The translations under genes and the position numbers were made by a program. A stretch of DNA of 64,000 nucleotides, taken from positions 1-64,000 of the forward strand of contig NZ_QEQQ01000004.1 in the NCBI RefSeq assembly GCF_003097235.1, written 5' to 3'. This DNA is from Pseudomonas sp. CC120222-01a (GTDB taxonomy: Bacteria; Pseudomonadota; Gammaproteobacteria; Pseudomonadales; Pseudomonadaceae). The notes under the pieces were generated by a model that did no database searches, had not been told where the DNA came from, and saw only the letters and a program-made list of their open reading frames with translations. Positions 26,185 to 37,418 of the stretch are shown here, in pieces; the stretch's first letter is position 1; the number at the start of each line of letters is the position of its first letter.

Positions 26185-28433
26185 ACCGCCTGCAACCGGG
26201 TGGCCTGTTGCGCCGGCTGCTGCTGTTCATCCTGCTGTTCAGCCTGTGCTTCACGGTGCTGGCCAGCAGCGTGCAGCTGTATTTCGAATACCGCCGCGAG
26301 ATGCGCGAGATCGATGCGCGCATGGCGCTGATCCGCGCCGGCTACCTGGCCAGCCTGGAGCGCAGCCTGTGGGACCTGAACCAGGAGCAGCTGAACGTGC
26401 AGTTGCGCGGGCTGGTGGACTTTTCCGATGTGGCGCGGGTGCGCCTGAACAGCGCCGACTTCACCTTGCAGCAAGGTGAGCCGAACCCGCAGGGGCCGCT
26501 GCGGGTCGAGCGTTTTGCGCTGGACTACCAGCCACCTTCCGGGCCTGCGCGGCACCTGGGCGAGCTGGAGGTGAGCACGGACCTGGGCGCGGTGCACCGG
26601 CGGCTGTTTGCCACCGGCCTCACCAGCCTGTTGTGGATGAGCGTGTTCCTCTGTGGCCTGGCGCTGGCGCTGTCGGGGTTGTTCTATCGCCTGGTGACCC
26701 GTCACCTGCAGGTCATGGCCGACTTCGCCCGGCGCATCGGTGCCGGGCAATGGCACGAGCCCCTGCGCCTGAACAAGCGTCGCTCACCCCACACCGACGA
26801 GATCGACAGTGTGGCGCTGGCACTGGACGACATGCGCCGGGCGATCCTCAGTGACAGCGAGCGCCGCGAAACCGACCGCCTGGCCTTGCAAGACAAGCGC
26901 GACGAACTGCAGAAGCAGGTGGAGCGGCGCACGGCCAGCCTGATGCGCGCCAAGGACGATGCCGAAGCGGCCAACCTGGCCAAGTCACGCTTCCTCGCCA
27001 CCATGAGCCACGAACTGCGCACGCCGCTCAACGGCATCCTCGGCATGGCCGAACTGCTGCGTGGCGCCGGGCTCGCGGCGCCGGACCGCCAGCGCCTGGA
27101 GGCGCTGTACAAGGCCGGTGAGGGGCTGCTGAGCATCCTTAACGAAGTGCTGTATTTTGCCCGCCTCGAAGAGGGCGAAAGCCGCCCCGAGGCCGTGGCG
27201 TTCTCCCTGCGCCAGTTGTGCGCCGAAGTGGTGACTCTGCTTGAACCCCGCGCGCTGGCCAACGACAGCCTGGTGCTGTGCCGCATCGACCCGCAGCTGG
27301 CCGCGTACCAGCACGGCGCCGAGCAGTACTTGCGCCAGGTGCTGAGCAACCTGCTGGCCAACGCCATCAAGTTCACCGAAGGCGGCGAGATCCTCGTCGA
27401 AGTGCAGGTGTTGCAGCAGGCATCCGGCCGGCAACGCCTGCGCCTGAGCGTCACCGACGACGGCATCGGCATCTGCGAGGCGATGCAGCCGAAGATCTTC
27501 GACCGTTTTGTCCAGGCCAGCGAGGCAGTCGCACGGCGCTATGGCGGCACCGGCCTGGGGCTGGCGATCAGCAAGCACCTGGTCGAGCAGATGGGCGGGC
27601 AGATTGGCGTGCGCAGCCGCGAGGGGGAGGGCAGCTGCTTCTGGCTGGAACTGGAGCTGGAAACGGCGCAGGCGCCCCAGGCCATGGCGGAAGCTGACCG
27701 TGCCACGGCGCCGCTGCAGATTCTGGTGGTGGAAGACGTGGCCCTGAACCGTGAGGTGGTGCGCGGGCTGCTGGAGCGTGACGGGCATGAAGTCTGGCTG
27801 GCCGAGGATGCCGAGCAGGGTTTGCAGTTGTGCGCACAGCAACGCTTCGACCTGCTGCTGCTGGATGTGCACCTGCCGGGTATCAGTGGCGTGGAGCTGT
27901 GCCGACAGCTGCGTGCCAGCGCCACGCCCAATCGCGATACGCGCATCCTGGCACTCACCGCCAGCGTGCAGCCGGGGCTGGTGCGTGCCTACCTGGATGC
28001 CGGCATGCAGGGGGTGCTGGGCAAGCCACTGAAGCTTGCCAGCCTGCGCCAGGCGCTGGCGGGGCAATGTCAGGAGGAAACGCCGGCCACGTCCGCCTGG
28101 CTCGACCACGAACTGTTGGCCACGCACCGCACGCTGCTGGGTGAACAGAAGCTGCAAGGCTTGCTGGCTGGCTTGCGAGACGGCCTGGCGCAACAGCGCC
28201 AGCCCTTGCTGGAAGCGGTCGAGGCGGGGGACTGCACCGAGGTGACCCACCTGGCCCATCGGCTGGCCGGCAGCAGCGACTCCTTGGGCTTGTGCGGCCT
28301 GGCGGCGACCTTGCGCCAGCTTGAAGAGCACGCCCTGGCCCGTGACAAGGCGGGCGTGCGCGCCATGGGCCCGTTGCTGGGCGAGCAGCTACAGCGTGCC
28401 GAAAACACCCTGGCCGAACTGCTGCTCGCCTGA
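26181..28433 (+). CDS. aruS: Hybrid sensor histidine kinase AruS
   Basis: A 750-residue membrane kinase. TM helix 1 lies at about 12-32 and a periplasmic sensor at about 35-142. TM2 is at about 147-168, HAMP at about 170-222 and a coiled coil at about 225-265. HisKA has phospho-acceptor His277 (MSHELRTPLNGILG). The HATPase has the N box LLANAIKFTE (about 391-400), DDGIG and GGTGLGLAI. A receiver follows with Asp562 (LLLDVHLPG) and a C-terminal HPt domain with His693 (AHRLAGSSDSLG). This is a complete four-step phosphorelay ending on AruR. The start ATG overlaps the upstream binding-protein gene by 4 bases. The name follows the aruRS-permease-aru gene order. Confidence 0.85.
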   Translation: MNRLQPGGLLRRLLLFILLFSLCFTVLASSVQLYFEYRREMREIDARMALIRAGYLASLERSLWDLNQEQLNVQLRGLVDFSDVARVRLNSADFTLQQGEPNPQGPLRVERFALDYQPPSGPARHLGELEVSTDLGAVHRRLFATGLTSLLWMSVFLCGLALALSGLFYRLVTRHLQVMADFARRIGAGQWHEPLRLNKRRSPHTDEIDSVALALDDMRRAILSDSERRETDRLALQDKRDELQKQVERRTASLMRAKDDAEAANLAKSRFLATMSHELRTPLNGILGMAELLRGAGLAAPDRQRLEALYKAGEGLLSILNEVLYFARLEEGESRPEAVAFSLRQLCAEVVTLLEPRALANDSLVLCRIDPQLAAYQHGAEQYLRQVLSNLLANAIKFTEGGEILVEVQVLQQASGRQRLRLSVTDDGIGICEAMQPKIFDRFVQASEAVARRYGGTGLGLAISKHLVEQMGGQIGVRSREGEGSCFWLELELETAQAPQAMAEADRATAPLQILVVEDVALNREVVRGLLERDGHEVWLAEDAEQGLQLCAQQRFDLLLLDVHLPGISGVELCRQLRASATPNRDTRILALTASVQPGLVRAYLDAGMQGVLGKPLKLASLRQALAGQCQEETPATSAWLDHELLATHRTLLGEQKLQGLLAGLRDGLAQQRQPLLEAVEAGDCTEVTHLAHRLAGSSDSLGLCGLAATLRQLEEHALARDKAGVRAMGPLLGEQLQRAENTLAELLLA

Positions 28434-28445
28434 GCGACAAAATCC

Positions 28446-28494
28446 TTACGACTTTTTACATCTTTGATCTTTACGATCAACCGGGCCTTACATC
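28446..28494 (+). promoter_or_regulatory. Repeated TTACRWC motifs upstream of the permease gene
   Basis: TTACGAC (28446-28452), TTACATC (28456-28462), TTACGATC (28471-28478) and TTACATC (28488-28494) lie in the 126-base gap between aruS and the permease gene. The first two are 10 bases apart, the spacing of OmpR-family dimer sites. They are candidate AruR half-sites controlling the transport and catabolic genes. Confidence 0.4.
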
Positions 28495-28559
28495 GCTTTC
28501 CAATAATCGGACGCAACCGCTGCACACGCGGTCTTCGACGCTTATTGGAGATAATAATA

Positions 28560-29966
28560 ATGAAAGGCCGTAAAGCTGAAGGTATCCACCTCACACGGGC
28601 ATTGAAGAGCCGGCACATCTTCATGCTCTCGCTCGGTGGCGTGATCGGCACCGGGCTGTTCATGGGCTCGGGGGTGACCATCAACCAGGGCGGCCCGGTG
28701 GGCGCGATCCTGGCCTACCTGGTCGCCGGTTTCCTGATGTACCTGGTGATGGTCTGCCTGGGTGAACTGTCGGTGCAGATGCCGGTGTCCGGTTCGTTCC
28801 AGGCCCATGCGACGAAATTCATTGGCCCGGCCACCGGCTTCATGATCGGCTGGGTGTACTGGATGAGCTGGGCCACCACCGTGGGCCTGGAGTTCACCGC
28901 CGCCGGCATGCTGATGACCCGCTGGTTCCCGGAGGTGCCGATCTGGTACTGGTCGGCGCTGTTCGTGGCCGTGCTTTTCGGCATCAACGCCCTGGCCACC
29001 CGCGCCTTCGGCGAGGCGGAATACTGGTTCTCCGGTATCAAGGTGGCGGCGATCCTCGGCTTCATCATCGTCGGTGTGCTGGTGATCTTCGGCGGCATTA
29101 CGCTGAACAGCGGGGCGCCGGCGCCGATGATGACCAACCTGATCGGCGATTCGCTGTTCCCCAACGGCCTGTCGGCTGTGTTCGCGGTGATGATGACCGT
29201 GGTCTACGCCTTCCAGGGCTGCGAGATCATGGGCGTGGCGGCGGGCGAGACCGACCAGCCGGAAAAGAGCATCCCGCGGGCCGTGCGCAACGTGGTGTTC
29301 CGCGTGCTGATCTTCTACGTGCTGGCGATCGTGGTGCTGTCGGCGATCGTGCCATGGCAGCAGGCCGGGCTGATGGAAAGCCCGTTCGTGCAGGTGTTCG
29401 ACATGGTCGGCATTCCTTACGCCGCAGACCTGATGAACTTCGTGATCCTCACCGCCATTCTCTCGGTGGGCAACTCCGGGCTGTATGCCTCTACCCGCAT
29501 CCTCTGGGCGATGTCCAAGACCGGCATGGCACCGCGCAGCCTGTCGCCACTGAGCAGCCGTGGCGTGCCACTGCGTGCCCTTTTCGTCACCCTGTGCTTC
29601 GCGCTGGTGTCGTTGCTGACCAGCTTTGTCGCTGCCGACACCTTGTTCATGGTGCTGATGGCGGTGAGCGGCATGGCCGGCACGGTGACCTGGATCGTCA
29701 TTGCCCTGGCGCAGTACCGCTTCCGCAAGCAGTTCCTGCGTGATGGCGGCCAGCTGAGCGACCTCAAGTACCGCGCGCCGATGTACCCGCTGGTGCCGTT
29801 GCTGTGCATCACCCTGTGCAGTTCGCTGTTTGTGTTCCTGGCAATGGATGAGACGCAGCGGCCTTCGCTGTATTGGGGCTTTGGCTTCATTGCGTTGTGC
29901 TATGCGGCGTACTTCCTGGTGCAGCGCAAGCGCCAGGGGGTGGTGATGGAAATGCCGGCTGCTTGA
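28560..29966 (+). CDS. Amino-acid permease (AAT/APC family), likely arginine uptake
   Basis: A 468-residue APC-superfamily permease with about 12 membrane helices. It opens RALKSRHIFMLSLGGVIGTG followed by LFMGSG, the amino-acid-transporter consensus with the unwound helix-1 GxG. The helix-6 segment FQGCEIMGVAAGE and GNSGLYASTRILWAMSK are also typical. It resembles the lysine/arginine-type AAT permeases. Lying between aruS and the aru catabolic genes, it most likely imports arginine, as the equivalent gene in P. aeruginosa is thought to. ATG at 28560 with GGAG at 28547. Confidence 0.85.
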   Translation: MKGRKAEGIHLTRALKSRHIFMLSLGGVIGTGLFMGSGVTINQGGPVGAILAYLVAGFLMYLVMVCLGELSVQMPVSGSFQAHATKFIGPATGFMIGWVYWMSWATTVGLEFTAAGMLMTRWFPEVPIWYWSALFVAVLFGINALATRAFGEAEYWFSGIKVAAILGFIIVGVLVIFGGITLNSGAPAPMMTNLIGDSLFPNGLSAVFAVMMTVVYAFQGCEIMGVAAGETDQPEKSIPRAVRNVVFRVLIFYVLAIVVLSAIVPWQQAGLMESPFVQVFDMVGIPYAADLMNFVILTAILSVGNSGLYASTRILWAMSKTGMAPRSLSPLSSRGVPLRALFVTLCFALVSLLTSFVAADTLFMVLMAVSGMAGTVTWIVIALAQYRFRKQFLRDGGQLSDLKYRAPMYPLVPLLCITLCSSLFVFLAMDETQRPSLYWGFGFIALCYAAYFLVQRKRQGVVMEMPAA

Positions 29967-30043
29967 GGAGGGTTTGCTAGGGGTATGGCAGGGTATTGGG
30001 TGAGGGCTACCAAGTGCTCGCCGGTGTTTTTGCAGTGCCTGTG

Positions 30044-30295
30044 AGATCGAGCGCCGCCCGCGCGGCGCATCGCGGGCAAGCCCGCTCCCACATCTGTTTC
30101 GGGCCAATCTCTCCTGTGAAGCCAACAGGGACCGCCTTGTTTGTTCCCTTCGATATCGAGGTGGGCGCAACTGCTTTTCATCAATCTTCAGTCATGCGCC
30201 AAGGCGGTTCCTGTTGGCGGCACAGGAGTGACTGGCCCGAAACAGATGTGGGAGCGGGCTTGCCCGCGATGCGCCGCGCGGGCGGCGCTCGATCT
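30044..30295. repeat. Long palindromic REPIN/MITE-like element, copy 2
   Basis: A 252-base element with ~100-base inverted arms almost identical to those at 8211-8463. It starts AGATCGAGCGCCGCCCGCGC and ends with the reverse complement. The centre (about 30140-30200) differs from copy 1 except for the TCTTCAGTCATG segment. It sits in the gap of about 510 bases between the permease gene and the enoyl-CoA hydratase gene. The rest of the gap holds TAACAC twice (30385-30390, 30394-30399) in the likely promoter of the downstream operon. Confidence 0.85.
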
Positions 30296-30478
30296 CCTAG
30301 GCGCTGCAACCCTGTCGCCATGCACCTTGTGGCCCAATCGCGATCTGCTTTACCCCCCGATTACGCACCACTTGTTCGAAGTTGTAACACCGCTAACACC
30401 CCCAATTGCCTCCTTGTTGAACACTCGTTTAGCATGAGCCTCACCTCCCACAGCAATCACAATAATCCGAGGCCCGTC

Positions 30479-31270
30479 ATGACCGCTCCGTCGTCCCTAC
30501 TCACCCAGGTTGAAGCCGGCGTTGCCTGGATCACCCTGAACCGCCCCGAGCAGCGCAATGCGCTGGACATCCCCACCCTGAAACAGCTGCACGCCATCCT
30601 CGAGGCGTACAACCTCGACCCGGCTGTGCGTGTAGTGGTGCTGACCGGCACAGGCCGCAGCTTCTGCGCCGGCGCCGACCTCGCCGAATGGGCCGAGGCC
30701 GAAGCCCGTGGCGCACTGGAAACCTATGGCTGGACCGAAACCGCCCACGCCCTGATGCACTGCCTGCACACCCTGGACAAGCCCACCATCGCCGCCATCA
30801 ACGGCACCGCCGTGGGCGCCGGCATGGACCTGTCACTGTGCTGCGACCTGCGCCTGGCCGCCCAGTCGGCCCGGTTCAAGGCCGGCTACACCAGCATGGC
30901 TTACTCGCCAGATGCCGGCGCCAGCTGGCACCTGCCACGGCTGATCGGCAGCGAACAGGCCAAGCGCCTGCTGTTCCTCGACGAGCTGTGGGGCGCCGAA
31001 CGCGCCCTGGCGGCCGGCCTGGTCGGTGAAGTGGTCGCCGACGACCAGTTGCCCGCCGCCACCGCCGAACTGGCGGCGCGCCTGGCCCAGGGGCCGACCT
31101 TCGCCTACGCCCAGACCAAGCGCCTGATGCGCGATGGCGCCTCGCGCAGCCTGGCCGAGCAGCTCACTGCGGAACTGGCCGCCGGCCTGCTTTGCGGGCG
31201 TAGCGCCGACGGCGCCGAGGCCTTGCGCGCAGTCACGGAAAAACGCGCACCACGTTTCAGCGGCAAATAA
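30479..31270 (+). CDS. Enoyl-CoA hydratase/isomerase (crotonase family) of the aru operon
   Basis: A 263-residue crotonase-fold enzyme. Oxyanion-hole segments are SFCAGADLAEW (about 60-70) and INGTAVGAGMDLSLCCDLRL (about 105-124). The active-site loop reads MAYSPDAGASWHLPRLIG, the PD-G--W-LPR form seen in PaaG-type isomerases, where Asp replaces the second hydratase Glu. The substrate is unknown; position suggests a CoA ester made from the arginine skeleton. The ATG at 30479 has GAGG upstream; an in-frame ATG at 30434 is possible. First gene of a run of six same-strand genes to 38826. Confidence 0.85.
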   Translation: MTAPSSLLTQVEAGVAWITLNRPEQRNALDIPTLKQLHAILEAYNLDPAVRVVVLTGTGRSFCAGADLAEWAEAEARGALETYGWTETAHALMHCLHTLDKPTIAAINGTAVGAGMDLSLCCDLRLAAQSARFKAGYTSMAYSPDAGASWHLPRLIGSEQAKRLLFLDELWGAERALAAGLVGEVVADDQLPAATAELAARLAQGPTFAYAQTKRLMRDGASRSLAEQLTAELAAGLLCGRSADGAEALRAVTEKRAPRFSGK

Positions 31271-31306
31271 GCACGCTCTCTTTCCCCGCTTACCCAGGAA
31301 CAGGCC

Positions 31307-32467
31307 ATGAATTTCCAACTGACCCAAGAACAAGAAATGTTGGTGGATGCCGTACGCAGCTTCGTCGCCAAGGAGCTGTTGCCCCATGAAGAAGCCGTGG
31401 ACCGTGCCGACGAGGTGTCCCCGGAGCTCGCCGCGCAGATCCGTGGCAAGGCCATCGCCGCTGGCTTCTACGCCTTCAACATGCCCGAGGAAGTCGGCGG
31501 CGGCGGCCTCGACTACCTGTCCCAGGCCCTGATCGAGCGCGAGTTGTCGAAGGTTTCCTGGGCGCTGCACGTGTTCGTCGCCCGGCCTTCGAAAATCCTC
31601 ATGGCCTGCACCGGCCAGCAGATCGAGGACTACCTGCTGCCGTGCATCCGTGGCGAAAAGACCGATTGCTTCGCCCTGACCGAACCGGGCGCCGGCTCCG
31701 ACGCCAACTCGATCAAGACCCGCGCCGTGCGCGAAGGCGACGACTTCGTAATCAATGGCAGCAAGCACTTCATCAGCCATGCCGGGCACGCCGACTTCGC
31801 CATCGTCTTTGCCGTCACCGACACCTACGAGCACAACGGCCGCAAGCGCAACGCCGTCACCGCCTTCCTGGTCGACCGCGGCACCCCGGGCATGACCATC
31901 CGCCGCGGGCCGAAATGCGTGAGCAACCGTGGCTACCACACCTACGAGCTGTTCTTCGACGACTGCAAGGTGCCGGCTGCCAAGGTGCTCGGTGAAGTCG
32001 GCAAGGGCTGGGACGTGGCCAACGCCTGGCTGACCGCAGGCCGGGTCATGGTCGCTGCCAACTGCGTCGGCCAGGCCCAGCGCGCGCTGGACGTGTCGCT
32101 GCAATGGGCCGCCGACCGCAAACAGTTCGGCCAGCCGATCGGTACCTACCAGGGCGTGTCGTTCAAGCTCGCCGACATGGCCACGCAGATCCGCGCCGCC
32201 GAACTGCTGACCTTGCACACCGCCTGGAAGATGGATCAGGGCAGCATGACCGACGGCGAGGCAGGCATGGCCAAGCTGTTCGCCAGCGAAGTGCTCGGCA
32301 AGGTTGCCGACGAAGCGGTGCAGATTTACGGCGGCATGGGCCTGATGGACGAAGGGCCGGTCGAGCGCATCTGGCGCAACGCACGCATCGAGCGGATCTG
32401 GGAAGGCACCTCGGAGATCCAGCGGCACATCATCTCGCGCGAACTGCTGCGCCCACTGCTGCGCTGA
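31307..32467 (+). CDS. Acyl-CoA dehydrogenase of the aru operon
   Basis: A 386-residue FAD-dependent acyl-CoA dehydrogenase. It has the signature CFALTEPGAGSDANSIKTRA (about 121-140), KHFISHAGHADFAIVFAVTD in the beta domain, and YGGMGLMDEGPVERIWRNAR. The EGTSEIQRHIISRELLRPLL C-terminus is standard. It would insert a double bond alpha-beta to a CoA thioester, the step before the adjacent crotonase enzyme. The equivalent gene order occurs beside aruHI in P. aeruginosa, as I recall, but its substrate is not established to my knowledge. Confidence 0.9.
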   Translation: MNFQLTQEQEMLVDAVRSFVAKELLPHEEAVDRADEVSPELAAQIRGKAIAAGFYAFNMPEEVGGGGLDYLSQALIERELSKVSWALHVFVARPSKILMACTGQQIEDYLLPCIRGEKTDCFALTEPGAGSDANSIKTRAVREGDDFVINGSKHFISHAGHADFAIVFAVTDTYEHNGRKRNAVTAFLVDRGTPGMTIRRGPKCVSNRGYHTYELFFDDCKVPAAKVLGEVGKGWDVANAWLTAGRVMVAANCVGQAQRALDVSLQWAADRKQFGQPIGTYQGVSFKLADMATQIRAAELLTLHTAWKMDQGSMTDGEAGMAKLFASEVLGKVADEAVQIYGGMGLMDEGPVERIWRNARIERIWEGTSEIQRHIISRELLRPLLR

Positions 32468-32480
32468 CCGGAGCATCCCC

Positions 32481-34580
32481 ATGTCGCAAGCCATTCGTGA
32501 CAACCTCAAACGCCTGCTGGCTCCCCGGCACCTGGCTTTCGTCGGCGGGCGCAGCATGGCCCGTGCACTCAAGCGCTGCGCCGAAGGCGGCTACCCGGGC
32601 CAGATGTGGCTGGTCAACCCGCAGCAGGACAGCATCGACGGCGTGCCCTGTGTGCGCAGCGTGGCCGAGCTGCCCTGCGCGCCAGACGCGGTGTTCATCG
32701 CCACCAACCGCGAACTGACCCTGACCTGTGTCGCCGAGCTCGCCGCCAAGGGCGCGGGCGGGGCGATCTGCTATGCCTCGGGCTTTGCCGAAAGCGGCGC
32801 CGAAGGCCAGGCGCTGCAACAGCAGCTGCTCGACGCCGCCGGCAACATGGCCCTGCTCGGGCCCAACTGCTACGGCCTGCTCGACTACCTGCACAGTGCC
32901 GCCCTGTGGCCGGTGGCGCACGGTGGCAAGGCGGTAGAGAAAGGCGTTGCGGTGCTGACCCAGAGCGGCAACTTCGCCTACAACCTGTCGATGAGCGACC
33001 GCTCGCTGCCGGTGGCCTACATGGCCTCGGTCGGCAACCAGGCACAACTGGGCATTGCCGAGCTGATGGACGTGTTGCTCGATGAACCCCGGGTCACCGC
33101 CATCGGCCTGCACCTGGAAGGCCTGAAGAACGTGCCGGGCTTTGCCCGGGCCGCGCACAAGGCGCTGGAGAAGGGCATCCCGATCGTGGCGCTGAAGACC
33201 GGCGTATCGCAGATCGGCGCCGAACTCGCATTGAGCCACACCAGTTCACTGTCCGGCTCCGATGCCCTGTACGACAGCCTGTTCGAACGCCTGGGGGTGA
33301 TTCGCGTCAGTGGCCCGGTGAGTTTCGTCGAAACCCTCAAGGCCGCCGCTTGCGGCAACCTGCCCAAGGGCCCCAGCCTGATCGCGCTGGCCTGCTCGGG
33401 CGGCGATGCCGGGCTGATCGCCGACTACAGCGAGAGCAACCTGCTGAGCCTGCCGGCCCTGGACGCCAGCCAGGTCGAGGAACTGGCCCAGGTGCTGCCG
33501 GCCTACGCCAACCTGGTCAACCCGCTGGACTTCACCACGGCGATCTGGGGCGATGGCCCGGCCAAGGCGCGCATGCTCGACAGCGCCCTGCGCAGCGACG
33601 CCGACGCGGCGATGCTGGTGCTCGATTACCCCGCCGAGTTCACCGGCGAACGCAAGGAGTGCGACCTGCTGCTGGAGCTGTACTGCGCGGCGCTCAAGCG
33701 CCATGGCAAGACCGGCTTCGTCACCTCGGCCTTCCCCGAACTGCTGCCGGCCAGCGCCCGCGAGCGCCTGCACGCGGCCGGTGTTCCGGCGCTGCAAGGG
33801 GTGGAGGATGGCTTGGCCGCGTGGGGCCGGGTTGCCCGCTACGCGCAGCAGCGTCCGGCTTTGCTGGCGCTGGGCGAATCGGCGCTGGTACCACTGTGCC
33901 CGCAGCCATTGGCCGGTGACAGCCGCCTGCTCAACGAGTGGGATTCCAAGCAGGCCCTGCGCGGCTTCGGCCTGCCCATTCCGAATGGCGTGCTGAGCAG
34001 CCCGCAACACGCGCTGGCGGATGCCGGCCAGGTGGGCTTCCCGCTGGTGCTCAAGGCCGTCAGCGCGCAATTGCCGCACAAGACCGAGGCCGGCGCAGTG
34101 GCGCTGAACCTGGCCGACGAGGCCGCCCTCAGCCGCGCCCTTGAACAGATGCGCACGCGCATCGCCGCTTACGCGCCGGGCGTCGCCTTCGACCAGGTTT
34201 TGCTCGAACCCATGGCCGGCGCGCCACTGGCCGAGCTGATCGTCGGCATCAAGCGCGAGGCGGATTTCGGCCTGGCGCTGGTGATCGGTGCCGGCGGCAT
34301 CCTCGTCGAGCTGCTCAAGGACAGCAACAGCCTGCTGCTGCCAACCACCGACGGTGCCATCCGCAAGGCCGTGCTCGGCCTGCGCAGTGCGGCTTTGCTT
34401 CAGGGCTTCCGTGGCAAACCGGCGGTCGACCTGGATGCACTGGTCGCCGCCATCCGCGCGGTGGCCGACTACGCCTGCGAAAACGCCAGCCAGCTGCTGG
34501 AGCTGGATGTGAACCCATTGATGGTCGGTGCCAATGGCACCACGGCGGTCGATGCCTTGATCCGCCTCGGCCAAGTGTAA
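32481..34580 (+). CDS. NDP-forming acyl-CoA synthetase (acetate-CoA ligase family)
   Basis: A 699-residue fused alpha-beta acyl-CoA synthetase. The CoA-binding Rossmann domain is N-terminal (1-130). Succinyl-CoA-synthetase-like domains follow, with the phospho-His motif LALSHTSSLSGSDALYDSLF (about 250). An ATP-grasp half begins near 475 (SKQALRGFGLPIPNGVLSSP) with VLKAVSAQLPHKTEAGAVAL. Such enzymes activate an acid to its CoA ester with ATP, via a phospho-histidine. Together with the dehydrogenase and crotonase it could feed a carboxylic acid from arginine, such as 4-guanidinobutyrate, into CoA-dependent breakdown; this is inference from gene order. Confidence 0.88.
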   Translation: MSQAIRDNLKRLLAPRHLAFVGGRSMARALKRCAEGGYPGQMWLVNPQQDSIDGVPCVRSVAELPCAPDAVFIATNRELTLTCVAELAAKGAGGAICYASGFAESGAEGQALQQQLLDAAGNMALLGPNCYGLLDYLHSAALWPVAHGGKAVEKGVAVLTQSGNFAYNLSMSDRSLPVAYMASVGNQAQLGIAELMDVLLDEPRVTAIGLHLEGLKNVPGFARAAHKALEKGIPIVALKTGVSQIGAELALSHTSSLSGSDALYDSLFERLGVIRVSGPVSFVETLKAAACGNLPKGPSLIALACSGGDAGLIADYSESNLLSLPALDASQVEELAQVLPAYANLVNPLDFTTAIWGDGPAKARMLDSALRSDADAAMLVLDYPAEFTGERKECDLLLELYCAALKRHGKTGFVTSAFPELLPASARERLHAAGVPALQGVEDGLAAWGRVARYAQQRPALLALGESALVPLCPQPLAGDSRLLNEWDSKQALRGFGLPIPNGVLSSPQHALADAGQVGFPLVLKAVSAQLPHKTEAGAVALNLADEAALSRALEQMRTRIAAYAPGVAFDQVLLEPMAGAPLAELIVGIKREADFGLALVIGAGGILVELLKDSNSLLLPTTDGAIRKAVLGLRSAALLQGFRGKPAVDLDALVAAIRAVADYACENASQLLELDVNPLMVGANGTTAVDALIRLGQV

Positions 34581-34590
34581 GGACATGAAC

Positions 34591-36198
<1,608 letters not shown>

Positions 36199-36227
36199 GC
36201 CCAAACCGCACAACAGGACGACCAGCC

Positions 36228-37418
36228 ATGCGATTTTCCTCATTGACCCAACGGATCGCCGGTGACGGCGCCGCCGCCTGGGAGATCCACTACCGCGCCC
36301 TGGCCATGCTCGAAGAAGGCCGCGACGTATTGCTGCTGTCGGTCGGCGACCCGGACTTCGACACCCCGGCGCCGATCATTCAGGCGGCTGTGGACAGCCT
36401 CGAAGCCGGCAACACCCATTACGCCGATGTGCGCGGCAAGCGCAGCCTGCGCGAGGCCATCGCCCGTCGCCACCAGCAACGCAGCGGCCAGGCGGTTACC
36501 GCCGACCAGGTGACGGTGCTGGCAGGGGCGCAATGCGCGCTGTTCTGCGTCGCGCAATGCGTGCTGGAGCCGGGCGATGAAGTGATCGTCGCCGAGCCGA
36601 TGTATGTCACCTACGAAGCGGTGTTCGGTGCCTGCGGTGCCACGGTGGTGCCGGTGCCGGTGCGCCCGGAGCATGGCTTCCGCGTGCAACCGGAGGACGT
36701 CGCCGCACGGATCACCCCGCGCACCCGTGCCCTGGCGCTGAACAGCCCGCACAACCCCTCCGGCGCCAGCCTGCCGCGCAGCACCTGGGAGGCCCTGGCC
36801 GAACTGTGCATCGCCCATGACCTGTGGCTGATCAGCGACGAGGTCTACAGCGAGCTGCTGTTCGAAGGCGAACACATCAGCCCTGCCAGCCTGCCGGGCA
36901 TGGCCGAGCGCACGGCGACGCTGAACAGCCTGTCCAAGTCCCATGCCATGACCGGTTGGCGGGTCGGCTGGGTGGTCGGTTCGCCCGCGTTGTCCGGGCA
37001 CCTGGAAAACCTGGCGCTGTGCATGCTCTACGGCTCGCCGGATTTCATTCAGGATGCCGCAGTGGCCGCGCTGGAGCAGCCCTTGCCGGAACTGGACGGC
37101 ATGCGCGAAGCCTACCGCCAGCGCCGTGACCTGGTGTGCGAGCGCCTGGCGCACTGCCCGGGCTTGCGGGCACTCAAGCCCGATGGCGGGATGTTCGTGA
37201 TGGTCGATATCCGCGAGACCGGGCTCAGCGCACAAGCCTTCGCCGACCGCCTGCTCGACCAGCATGGGGTGTCGGTGCTGGCCGGTGAAGCGTTCGGCCC
37301 GAGTGCGGCCGGGCATATCCGCCTGGGCCTGGTGCTCGGCGCCGAACCCCTCGGTGAAGCCTGCCGGCGCATTGCCCTGTGCGCCAGCGAACTGATGGAG
37401 GCGCAACGCGATGCGTGA
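36228..37418 (+). CDS. aruH: Arginine:pyruvate transaminase AruH
   Basis: PLP-dependent class I/II aminotransferase that converts arginine and pyruvate to 2-ketoarginine and alanine, the first step of the arginine transaminase pathway. The 396-residue protein opens MRFSSLTQRIAGDGAAAW, as I recall for AruH. It has GNTHYADVRGKRSLREAI, NSPHNPSGASLPR, DEVYSELLF and the Schiff-base Lys237 in NSLSKSHAMTGWRVGW, and the C-terminal Arg in GHIRLGLVLG. It lies 29 bases after aruI, and its end overlaps the aldehyde dehydrogenase start by 8 bases. Confidence 0.92.
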   Translation: MRFSSLTQRIAGDGAAAWEIHYRALAMLEEGRDVLLLSVGDPDFDTPAPIIQAAVDSLEAGNTHYADVRGKRSLREAIARRHQQRSGQAVTADQVTVLAGAQCALFCVAQCVLEPGDEVIVAEPMYVTYEAVFGACGATVVPVPVRPEHGFRVQPEDVAARITPRTRALALNSPHNPSGASLPRSTWEALAELCIAHDLWLISDEVYSELLFEGEHISPASLPGMAERTATLNSLSKSHAMTGWRVGWVVGSPALSGHLENLALCMLYGSPDFIQDAAVAALEQPLPELDGMREAYRQRRDLVCERLAHCPGLRALKPDGGMFVMVDIRETGLSAQAFADRLLDQHGVSVLAGEAFGPSAAGHIRLGLVLGAEPLGEACRRIALCASELMEAQRDA

